From Clostridiaceae bacterium (GTDB lineage Bacteria; Bacillota; Clostridia; Peptostreptococcales; Tindalliaceae), in contig JAGXHW010000031.1 in the NCBI GenBank assembly GCA_024635995.1, forward strand, positions 1-64,000: DNA of 64,000 bases, in the 5' to 3' direction. Each line of letters opens with the position of its first letter. Position 1 is the first letter of the stretch. Made by a program: the position numbers and the translations under genes. Below are positions 1-7,541 of this stretch, one piece after another. The notes beneath the pieces were generated by a model. It worked only from the letters and a program-made list of their open reading frames with translations. It did not search any database and was not told the origin of the DNA.

Positions 1-288
1 AAATTGTACGTTGTAAAATCAAGTGTGATGGGATTAGGATCATCGGGAAAAGGTTACATTACCTCCGTCCCCATTACTCCAATGTCAGCTCTCTGCAAAT
101 TGTACGTTGTAAAATCAAGTGTGATGGGATTAGGATCATCAGGAAAAGGTTACATTACCTCCGTCCCCATTACTCCAATGTCAGCTCTCTGCAAATTGTA
201 CGTTGTAAAATCAAGTGTGACGGGATTAGGAGCATCGGGAAAAGGTTGCATTACCTCCGTCCCCATTAATCTTTCGTCCCCATTGATC
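1..288. repeat. 96-bp tandem repeat, three copies
   Basis: Three head-to-tail copies begin at 1, 97 and 193 with an exact period of 96 bases. Copies one and two are almost identical; copy three has diverged and its end grades into shorter REP-like fragments. Each copy carries one REP core (see the 52-911 entry) plus a flank beginning AAATTGTACGTTG. The array is cut by the window edge, so more copies may lie to the left. An ORF runs through it on the plus strand only because 96 is divisible by three; it is not a credible gene. Confidence 0.9.
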
Positions 289-392
289 CATTACCAGGTT
301 ACATTACCTCCGTCCCCATTGTTCCCCCTCCGTCCCCATTAATCCCACGTTGTAAAATCAAGTGTGACGGGATTAGGAGCAACGGGAAAAGG

Positions 393-512
393 TTACATTA
401 CCTCCGTCCCCATTAATCCTTCATCATGCTCGAATAATGATTGTCCACCGTTCCCTCGTGTCATTACATGATAAATTCCTGTTGAACTTCTTTTCCTCAT
501 TTGTCGTGGCAT
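393..512 (-). pseudogene. truncated REP-associated tyrosine transposase (RAYT)
   Basis: The first 31 or so codons read as the N-terminus of a RAYT/Y1-transposase protein: basic start, then IYHVMTRGN and SLFEHDE, which match the family pattern YHV-x-x-RGN followed by an IF/LF-x-x-D motif. A good ribosome site (AAAGGAGAG, 5 nt before ATG 512) is preserved. After residue 32 the frame runs straight into a REP core and stops in it at 393. The HUH motif, catalytic tyrosine and the rest of the usual 150-300 residues are absent, so this is a dead 5' fragment. It was probably cut by recombination between REP copies or by insertion of one. Confidence 0.75.
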
Positions 513-618
513 GTTGTCTCTCCTTTGCTGGTTTGTGTGTAGCCGATGGAGTTTTCATTTCTTAAGTATTATTCGACAGATTTGGATTGTTTCCTTCAAG
601 AATTTCTGTGAATTTTAT

Positions 619-650
619 GCGCAAAAAAGAGCCAGTCGAAGCTGACTCTT
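619..650 (-). terminator. duplicate intrinsic terminator
   Basis: On the minus strand AAGAGTCAG, loop CTTCGA, CTGGCTCTT is followed by TTTTGCGC. One T-G wobble makes the stem better on the minus strand than on the plus. It is the second copy of the terminator at 803-834, displaced by 184 bases together with about 115 bases of flank. Confidence 0.65.
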
Positions 651-802
651 AGTTGAAAAAATTGATTTGTTGAGGATCAGGCTAGGGTCGGATCGGTGGT
701 GGAAAAAGGTTACATTACCTCCGTCCCCATTGTTCGTCGCGTCCCCATTGTTCGTCGGAGCAACGGGAAAAGGTTACATTACCTCCGTCCCCATTAATCC
801 GT

Positions 803-834
803 GCGCAAAAAAGAGCCAGCCGAAGCTGACTCTT
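803..834 (-). terminator. terminator of the pilus operon
   Basis: Minus-strand stem AAGAGTCAGC with a TTCG tetraloop and GCTGGCTCTT, followed by a T-run. It lies about 115 bases downstream of the pilin stop codon, with one REP core in between, and is the first good terminator after the pilus genes. Confidence 0.75.
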
Positions 835-950
835 AGTTGATAAAATTGAGTTGTTGAGGATCAGGCTAGGGTCTGTGTTAGGAAAAAGGTTACATTACCT
901 CCGTCCCCATTAATCCCCATTAATCCCCCCATTAATCCCTTAATAATCCC

Positions 951-1325
951 TTATTCAGTAACAATAGCGGTATCTGCATTTGTAAGGTCACCTGCATCAT
1001 CGGTTAATGCAATAATCGCCGCATCAGGAGCTGCTCCAGCTACACCTGGATCCGTTGGATACCATTGCATCTTTGTGTTTGAACCTGATGCTACTCCAGC
1101 TGCAGTAACAGTAACATCAGGATCTTCTTCAACATAATAGATTTGTGCTGCCTTGTACAATGTCGCTGCACTTGAATAATCTGCTCTTCTTTGAGAAGTT
1201 GCAACAAATTCCTGATAAGCCGGTACCGCAATCAAAATCAAGATAGCAATGATAGCGATTACCACAATCAGTTCAATCAATGTAAAACCTTTTTTATTTC
1301 TCATTTTGTTAATAAGTTGAATCAT
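951..1325 (-). CDS. type IV pilin-like protein
   Basis: A 124-residue prepilin. A short 13-residue leader ends in KKG, followed by FTLIELIVVIAIIAILILI, which is the class III signal: cleavage after Gly, Phe at +1, Glu at +5, and a hydrophobic alpha-1 helix that anchors the subunit in the membrane before assembly. The mature protein (about 111 residues) is small for a major pilin, is rich in Ala, Thr and Asp, and has no cysteines. The start at 1325 has AAAGGAGG seven bases upstream. It is the last gene of the pilus operon, 37 bases after pilC. No prepilin peptidase or pilMNO genes are in the window. It could be the major or a minor subunit; the sequence alone does not decide. Confidence 0.9.
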   Translation of the reverse strand: MIQLINKMRNKKGFTLIELIVVIAIIAILILIAVPAYQEFVATSQRRADYSSAATLYKAAQIYYVEEDPDVTVTAAGVASGSNTKMQWYPTDPGVAGAAPDAAIIALTDDAGDLTNADTAIVTE

Positions 1326-1362
1326 GATTTGACCTCCTTTTATAATAGGTGTTCTTTGGATT

Positions 1363-2568
1363 TTACTGCATGGTTGATGCCAAGTTGAACATCGGCATCA
1401 TCATTGAAATAACTATGAATCCGATGATCACGCCCATGATGATGATCATCCCGGGCTCTACGAATGTTAACAATCGTTGTATTTCCACATCCACCTCCTC
1501 ATCATAAAAATTGGCTGTTTTTTCCAGGATGTCGTCCAGTGTGCCTGATTCTTCCCCAATTTTGATCATGTTATCAACCATGGGGGGAAAAAGACCGGTG
1601 CGCTTGATTGGTATAGACATTGAGACCCCTTTGCGCACGTCATCACGCACGGACAAAATCCCTTCTGCTACGACTGTATTTCCAACTGCGCCAGCGACGT
1701 TTTCAAGGGCAACCAACATGGGGATGCCGCTGGACATCATGGTGGACATAGTTCTGCAAAACCGTCCGCTGACAATTTTTTTGGACAAGCCTTTGTACAG
1801 GGGCAGCCGGAGTTTCCACCGGTCGTACATTCTCCTTCCGCCGGTAGTCAAACCGATGCGGCGGAATAAGTATATGGCACCTGCTAAAATAAGGGCCAGC
1901 GCCCACCAAAATCGACCGAGAAAACTGCTGATGGCCATAAGCAACCGTGTGGGTAATGGGAGTGCTACCCCGCTGCCTTCAAACATAGTCACAAAAGTGG
2001 GCATAACTATCGTTAAAAGAAAAATAACAACAATGATGGCAACTACGGACAGGATGGCCGGATAAACCATGGCGCTTTTGATTTTGTTGTTGATTTTGAA
2101 TTCCTGCTCATAGTGGGTGGCCATCCGCTGCATAACAGTGTCTAAGCTTCCAGATGCTTCTCCTGCAGCCACCATGGAAATCATCAGGTTTGGGAAAACG
2201 TCTGGATGTTTTTCCAGGGCTTCGGAAAAAGTAAAACCCTTCTGCACGTCTTCGTATAGGTCTGTCATGATGGCTCTAAGTCGTTTGTGTTCTGTCTGTT
2301 GACGAAGGATGTCAAGTGTGTTAACAATGTTAACCCCGGCGTTCTGCATGGTGTAGAACTGACGACAAAACACAGCAATGTGTTTGATTTTTATTTTATT
2401 CAGGATTTTCAGATCGCCTAAGTCTTTTTCAATTACTTCGTCCACGTCCAAAGGGTACTGCTGCTTTTCCCTGAGGCGTAGAAGTATTTCAGACTTAGAG
2501 TTTGCATTTTCACGGCCTTCTATGGCCTCGCCGGAGGCAGTGACAGCTTTAAATTTATAGAGGGGCAT
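1363..2568 (-). CDS. pilC: type IV pilus inner-membrane platform protein PilC/GspF
   Basis: A 401-residue polytopic membrane protein with the two tandem T2SSF domains of the family (roughly residues 65-190 and 270-390). Each ends in or precedes hydrophobic segments, near residues 165-195, 215-235 and 370-395. The family forms the platform that couples the cytoplasmic extension and retraction ATPases to the growing pilus. Length is normal (about 400). The ribosome site GAGGTGAAACA precedes ATG 2568. The gene lies 16 bases after pilT and directly upstream of the pilin gene, consistent with one transcript. GspF of type II secretion is the alternative family name, but no other secretion genes are present. 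Confidence 0.95.
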   Translation of the reverse strand: MPLYKFKAVTASGEAIEGRENANSKSEILLRLREKQQYPLDVDEVIEKDLGDLKILNKIKIKHIAVFCRQFYTMQNAGVNIVNTLDILRQQTEHKRLRAIMTDLYEDVQKGFTFSEALEKHPDVFPNLMISMVAAGEASGSLDTVMQRMATHYEQEFKINNKIKSAMVYPAILSVVAIIVVIFLLTIVMPTFVTMFEGSGVALPLPTRLLMAISSFLGRFWWALALILAGAIYLFRRIGLTTGGRRMYDRWKLRLPLYKGLSKKIVSGRFCRTMSTMMSSGIPMLVALENVAGAVGNTVVAEGILSVRDDVRKGVSMSIPIKRTGLFPPMVDNMIKIGEESGTLDDILEKTANFYDEEVDVEIQRLLTFVEPGMIIIMGVIIGFIVISMMMPMFNLASTMQ

Positions 2569-2584
2569 TGTTTCACCTCATTTC

Positions 2585-3646
<1,062 letters not shown>

Positions 3647-3656
3647 AGGTTCCCTC

Positions 3657-5339
3657 CTAATCCAGTGAGTAAGTCATTTTCAGCAGTTCATCGACAGTGG
3701 TGGTGCCGTTTAAAACCAGTTGCTGGCAGCTTTTCCGCAGGGTGATCATACCTGATTCCATCGCCTTGTCCTTGATATGTTCCTGGGGGGCTCGCTGGTC
3801 GATCATGGTTTTAATGGTGTCATAGATAGGCAATATTTCATGGATGCCGGTACGGCCTTTGTAGCCGGTATGGTTGCAAGCGTTGCATCCCTTGCCTTTG
3901 TAAATGACGGCCCCGTTTTCCAAGCCAAGTAATTTCTTTTCCTTATACCCAGGTTCGTAAGGTTCCTTACAATTTTCACAGATTTTTTTTACCAAACGTT
4001 GTGCCATGATGCCCACCACGGAGCTGGAGATGAGGTAGGGCTCGATGCCCATATCCATAAGACGGTATACGGTGGACACGGTGTCATTGGTATGAACGGT
4101 GGAGAGCACCAAGTGACCGGTGATGGCGGCCCGTACGGCAATCTGTGCGGTTTCAGCATCCCGGATTTCACCAATCATGATGATGTCCGGGTCCTGCCGT
4201 AAAATGGAGCGGAGGCCGCTGGCAAAGGTGAGGCCGGCTTTCACGTTGACCTGTGACTGGTTGATGCCGTTGATGCGGTATTCCACCGGGTCTTCCACGG
4301 TGATGATGTTGCTGTATATTTTGTTAAGCTCCTGGAGCACGGTGTACAGGGTAGTGGTTTTACCGGAGCCGGTGGGCCCGGTAACCAGGATGATGCCGTG
4401 GGGGTGCTGGATAATACGGTCAAAGGTGTCCATGTTATCCTGGCTGAAACCCAGGTCTTGTTTGCTTAATAGAGTAGTGCTGCGGTCCAATAATCGAATC
4501 ACCACTTTTTCACCGTAAACGGTAGGCATGATGGCCAGGCGCATATCAATTTCGTGTCCGTCGATGTCCATCTCAACACGGCCGTCCTGTGGGACTCTCT
4601 TTTCGGCGATGTCCATGTTTCCCATGATTTTGACACGGGTGACGATGGCGGAGTGACTTGTTTTCTGGGGGCGCATGATTTCCTGCAATTCACCGTCGAT
4701 GCGAAAGCGTACCCGAAGACTTCGTTCCAGTGGTTCTATGTGAATGTCACTTGCTTTCATTTTGATGGCCTGTTTGATGACGGAGTTCAGCAGTTTGACC
4801 ACCGGCGCATTGGCTATGTTAGCCAGGGATTCTTCGTCCAGCTCATCAAACAAGTCAGTGGTGTAGGTGTCGTCAAATTCTGACAGTGCTTTTTCGGCGC
4901 TTTCTTTTTCGTAGTAAATGCCGATGGCGTTAAGGATGTCTTCCCGGGTGGAAATGACGGGTTCTACCTTCATACCGGTGGCGATTTTTACGTCGTCAAG
5001 GGCTATAAAGTTCAGTGGGTCTACCATGGCCACGGTGAGCATGCCGTCATCCCTTTTAATGGGAATGAGCTGGTGGCGGCGGGCCAGTTTTTCGTTGATG
5101 ATCCGGGGCAGTTCCGGGGGAATATAGATTTTTTCAAGGTCCACGAAGGGAACGCCCAGTTGTTTTTCAAGTGCTTCAGTGATTTGCTTTTCGTTGACCA
5201 GGTCTTGGGCCACCAGTACCTCGCCGATCTTTTTGCCGGTTTCCTTCTGTATTTCCAGGGCTTCATGCAACTGCGGGGTGGTAATGAAGCCTGCATCGAC
5301 CAACAGATCACCCAGTCTTTTGTTTTTACTGTTTTTCAT
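3657..5339 (-). CDS. pilB: pilus extension ATPase PilB
   Basis: The chosen ATG at 5339 has GGAGGGAAGCGC directly upstream. A TTG at 5360 would give seven more residues but lacks a site, so the product is 560 residues. The N-terminal third (about 1-150) resembles the MshEN domain, which in other PilB/MshE proteins binds cyclic-di-GMP. The ATPase domain carries Walker A GPTGSGKTT (about residues 321-329), Asp and His boxes, and four cysteines in two CxxC pairs (CENC near 454, CNAC near 485) that bind zinc in the family. It drives pilus polymerisation. It is the first gene of the operon, behind a cyclic-di-GMP riboswitch. Confidence 0.95.
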   Translation of the reverse strand: MKNSKNKRLGDLLVDAGFITTPQLHEALEIQKETGKKIGEVLVAQDLVNEKQITEALEKQLGVPFVDLEKIYIPPELPRIINEKLARRHQLIPIKRDDGMLTVAMVDPLNFIALDDVKIATGMKVEPVISTREDILNAIGIYYEKESAEKALSEFDDTYTTDLFDELDEESLANIANAPVVKLLNSVIKQAIKMKASDIHIEPLERSLRVRFRIDGELQEIMRPQKTSHSAIVTRVKIMGNMDIAEKRVPQDGRVEMDIDGHEIDMRLAIMPTVYGEKVVIRLLDRSTTLLSKQDLGFSQDNMDTFDRIIQHPHGIILVTGPTGSGKTTTLYTVLQELNKIYSNIITVEDPVEYRINGINQSQVNVKAGLTFASGLRSILRQDPDIIMIGEIRDAETAQIAVRAAITGHLVLSTVHTNDTVSTVYRLMDMGIEPYLISSSVVGIMAQRLVKKICENCKEPYEPGYKEKKLLGLENGAVIYKGKGCNACNHTGYKGRTGIHEILPIYDTIKTMIDQRAPQEHIKDKAMESGMITLRKSCQQLVLNGTTTVDELLKMTYSLD

Positions 5340-5653
5340 GCGCTTCCCTCCGATAGGCAAAAGTAAAACCAGCGAATACCTTGGCAGTGTATCCAGCTGG
5401 TTGTGCGGACGTTAGAATTTTACGCGTCCAACTACAGCCGGTACGACTCTCCTGTTTTTTTGTGTGGAGTTCTTTACCTGGCATTGCGTTCTTTGTGTCA
5501 TAATACCCAACCTGAAATCATTATATCACTAATTTATCTAAAAAGTCGTGAAATATTTTAAATGTATGACGATTCGTGACGTCATGTTTGCTTATATTGT
5601 ACCCGCTGACTGTGACAAAGGGGTGACAGGGTTGTTACATGGTTGTTACATTA
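5340..5653 (-). other. long pilB leader between riboswitch terminator and gene
   Basis: About 310 transcribed bases separate the riboswitch terminator from pilB. They contain small stems (AACCAGC with GCTGGTT near 5367-5404; GGACG with CGTCC near 5405-5430), the second followed only by a weak T-run. There is a 29-codon open frame starting with ATG about 5500 (MTQRTQCQVK...), which has no good ribosome site and is probably chance. A TATAAT at about 5520-5525 could be a secondary promoter, but I see no convincing -35. The region may add a second layer of control. Confidence 0.4.
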
Positions 5654-5702
5654 ACAAAAAACCGAAGGAGACGAAGTTAAATAAAAAAACTTCTTCTTCG
5701 GT
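5654..5702 (-). terminator. riboswitch-linked terminator
   Basis: Minus strand: ACCGAAGAAGAAG pairs with CTTCGTCTCCTTCGGT across an A/T loop and is followed by TTTTTTG. The left arm shares its first bases (ACCG) with the 3' end of the upstream aptamer. Ligand binding could therefore change whether this hairpin forms. Which state favours termination cannot be read off by eye. Confidence 0.8.
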
Positions 5703-5775
5703 AGCTGGCTGCCATGTGAAAGGCCCTGTAGCTTTGCGTCCCGTCGTTTCCAGCGGTTTGCTCTTATCGGTAAAA
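5698..5775 (-). promoter_or_regulatory. class I cyclic-di-GMP riboswitch (GEMM-I)
   Basis: On the minus strand the conserved GEMM-I blocks follow in order: GCAAACC (5761-5755), a GAAA tetraloop (about 5750-5747), GGACGCAAAGC (5741-5731), TACAGGGCCT, then ATGGCAGCC and AGCTACCG. The spacing fits the family's two parallel helices. It lies between a consensus promoter and a terminator, 360 bases before pilB, and probably controls the whole pilB-pilT-pilC-pilin transcript in response to cyclic-di-GMP. Confidence 0.9.
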
Positions 5776-5827
5776 GTTCACGATAGTTGGTATACTAAAC
5801 ATTCAAAAATATAACAGTTATGATACT

Positions 5828-5855
5828 ATTATACGCGTTATCAAATGCATGTCAA
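5828..5855 (-). promoter_or_regulatory. sigma-A promoter of the pilus operon
   Basis: Perfect hexamers on the minus strand: TTGACA (5855-5850), 16-base spacer, TATAAT (5833-5828). Transcription would start near 5820, leaving about 45 bases before the aptamer core. Confidence 0.8.
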
Positions 5856-5902
5856 CTATTTATTTGAAAATTATGATTTTATAGTTATTTGTAGTTATTT
5901 AA

Positions 5903-6409
5903 TCAATCAATGTGACCTTTTGTTTTTTTCATGCGTTTCAGCACACGGCTTTCCATGGGGCGCACCAAAGTGGTCCACCAAAACTCCTTGCTTTTGATGG
6001 GGGTAACAAGGATGGTGTAGATGCCCAGCCGGTTGCCGGCCAGCACGTCGGTAAAAACCTGGTCTCCGATGATGGCCATTTGGCTTTTATTCAGTTTCAT
6101 AATGCGCATGGCTTTTTTAAGGGCGCCGGTGGTGGGTTTTTTGGCCCGTGCCATGCCGCGAACCATGAAGTAGGTCTGCATTTTTTCCACCCTGGCTGCG
6201 ACGTTGTTGGACACCAGCACCACCTGAAAGCCTTTTTTTCGGGCAAGGGCGATCCATTCAACGATTTCGTCTGTTGGTTCTTCGGCGTCCCAGGCAATCA
6301 GGGTGTTATCCACGTCGATGATAAGGCCTTTGATACCGAGGTTTTGCAGTTCATTTAGGGGGATGTGGTGAAGTGTATCCACCCAGAGGTTTGGTTGTAG
6401 TAGTTTCAT
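5903..6409 (-). CDS. yqeG: YqeG family HAD-IIIA phosphatase
   Basis: A 168-residue HAD-superfamily protein. Motif I is seen as IIDVDNTLI (nucleophile and acid aspartates, near residues 31-39), motif II as VLVSNN, a lysine in RAKKPT, and motif III as IGDQVFTDVLAGN. Length and motif layout match YqeG, a conserved Firmicutes protein whose substrate is not settled. The start at 6409 has AAGGAG ten bases upstream. It is transcribed toward the pilus promoter, 84 bases after udk. No terminator is evident between it and the pilus promoter, so some read-through is possible. Confidence 0.85.
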   Translation of the reverse strand: MKLLQPNLWVDTLHHIPLNELQNLGIKGLIIDVDNTLIAWDAEEPTDEIVEWIALARKKGFQVVLVSNNVAARVEKMQTYFMVRGMARAKKPTTGALKKAMRIMKLNKSQMAIIGDQVFTDVLAGNRLGIYTILVTPIKSKEFWWTTLVRPMESRVLKRMKKTKGHID

Positions 6410-6492
6410 AGGAACAATGCTCCTTCTATCGTAGTCGAAGAATAAGTCTTATTAAAAAACGATTTTTCAATAAGTTCTAATGTACTCTTGAT

Positions 6493-7116
6493 CTATCGTT
6501 CTTCCAAAATAGATTTGATTTTAGTGACAATGATGTCGATGGCTACTTTGTTTTTGCCGCCTTCGGGAATGATAATGTCAGCGTATTTTTTATTGGGTTC
6601 CACAAATTGCAGGTGGGAGGGTCGGACGGTGGTCATGTATTGGTTGATGACGGATTCCAGGGAACGGCCTCTGTCTCTTATATCACGTTTAATGCGGCGG
6701 ATGACGCGGATGTCGGCGTCGGTGTCGACAAAGATTTTGATGTCCATTAAATCTCGCAGGAGGGGTTCGTTGAACAGGAGGATGCCTTCCAGGATGATGA
6801 TGTTTTTCGATTCTACCCACAGGGTTTCTTTTTTACGGGTGTGGTTTTCGAAATCGTACTGGGGCATGTTGATGGCTTTGCCGTTTAACAGGTTTTTCAG
6901 GTGTTGTTCCAGAAGTTCTGTTTCAAAGGAAAAGGGGTGGTCGTAGTTGGCTTTGATGCGCTCTTCCATAGGAAGGTGATCTTGGTTTTTGTAGTAGGCG
7001 TCCTGGGGGATGGTGGCAATGCTTTGGTTGGGCAGGTTTTTGAGGATTTGTTTTGATACGGTGCTTTTGCCGGATCCGGTGCCGCCTGTGATGCCGATGA
7101 GTATGGGTCTGTTCAT
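6493..7116 (-). CDS. udk: uridine kinase
   Basis: A 207-residue P-loop kinase: [12 protein letters not shown] (residues 8-19), then the family's QDAYYK and DHPFSF segments and the lid region [12 protein letters not shown]. It phosphorylates uridine and cytidine to UMP and CMP in pyrimidine salvage in the cytoplasm. Length matches bacterial Udk (about 205-210). Ribosome site AAAAGGAGG sits just before ATG 7116. The neighbours are an AbrB-type antitoxin upstream and yqeG downstream; nothing in the context suggests a special role. Confidence 0.95.
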   Translation of the reverse strand: MNRPILIGITGGTGSGKSTVSKQILKNLPNQSIATIPQDAYYKNQDHLPMEERIKANYDHPFSFETELLEQHLKNLLNGKAINMPQYDFENHTRKKETLWVESKNIIILEGILLFNEPLLRDLMDIKIFVDTDADIRVIRRIKRDIRDRGRSLESVINQYMTTVRPSHLQFVEPNKKYADIIIPEGGKNKVAIDIIVTKIKSILEER

Positions 7117-7181
7117 GTAACCGCCTCCTTTTTATGTGGTTTTTTCAACAACCTTATGATTTCCTACTGCGTTTTGTCCCA

Positions 7182-7451
7182 TTAGTCATTCTCCAGATCA
7201 TCAAATAGTTCTTTTGCACTGGAATATGTTTTGTATTCTTCGGAATGCTTCTTATAATACTCATACTCTTCTTTGACTTCCTTGGCTATTTCCAAATCCC
7301 AGAACTCTTTTTCAATGGTTACAATAGGGGTCAGCACAATTTTGCCTTTTTCAACCTTCAATTCAACATCGTCGCCTGGCTTTAATGTGAGTTTCTTCAT
7401 GATTTCAGCCGGTATTGTCAGTTGATTTTTTGTTTTAATTTTCGACAACAT
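7182..7451 (-). CDS. AbrB/MazE-type antitoxin, apparently orphan
   Basis: An 89-residue protein with an N-terminal SpoVT-AbrB swapped-hairpin domain (about 1-45: KIKTKNQLTIPAEIMKKL, then LKPGDDVELKVE) and an acidic helical tail ending AKELFDDLEND. That tail is typical of antitoxins that wrap a RelE/ParE- or MazF-type toxin. No toxin frame is found: the 65 bases downstream lead into udk and the 90 upstream are promoter. The ribosome site GGAGATGATGTT is good. A perfect 8-bp inverted repeat upstream (7465-7497) suggests autoregulation. A transition-state-type regulator is the alternative. Confidence 0.75.
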   Translation of the reverse strand: MLSKIKTKNQLTIPAEIMKKLTLKPGDDVELKVEKGKIVLTPIVTIEKEFWDLEIAKEVKEEYEYYKKHSEEYKTYSSAKELFDDLEND

Positions 7452-7464
7452 AACATCATCTCCT

Positions 7465-7497
7465 CTTAAGTTGGAATGTTTAACTATCTAACTTAAG
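7465..7497. promoter_or_regulatory. inverted repeat upstream of the AbrB-type gene
   Basis: CTTAAGTT and AACTTAAG form perfect 8-base arms with a 17-base spacer, ending 14 bases before the start codon. Size and place suit an autoregulatory operator for the adjacent AbrB-type protein. Confidence 0.5.
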
Positions 7498-7541
7498 AAT
7501 ACCATGTTTTACGTAAAGATACAATATTAGTATGATTACCT

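Larger units (their letters stand above)
52..911. repeat. cluster of eight REP-like cores
   Basis: Read on the minus strand the core is AATGGGGACGGAGGTAATGT followed by AACC. Full or near-full copies lie at 52-75, 148-171, 244-267, 297-320, 391-414, 708-731, 772-795 and 888-911, with partial pieces (GTCCCCATT) between 275 and 347 and near 740. Copies are usually preceded on the plus strand by GGGAAAA or GGAAAAA. All are in the same orientation. Similar short dispersed repeats accompany RAYT transposases in other bacteria, and a RAYT fragment lies inside this cluster. Confidence 0.8.

Noticed and set aside
4..342. Plus-strand 112-codon ORF with repeated YVVKSSVMGLG segments
   Set aside because: It is the translation of the 96-bp tandem repeat, whose length is a multiple of three. 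No ribosome site, and the codons simply mirror REP DNA.
1..911. CRISPR array
   Set aside because: Repeats are contiguous or irregularly spaced, spacers are not unique, and no cas genes are present.
5548..5814. Plus-strand ORF of 88 codons
   Set aside because: It is antisense to the cyclic-di-GMP riboswitch and terminator; the sequence is explained by RNA structure.
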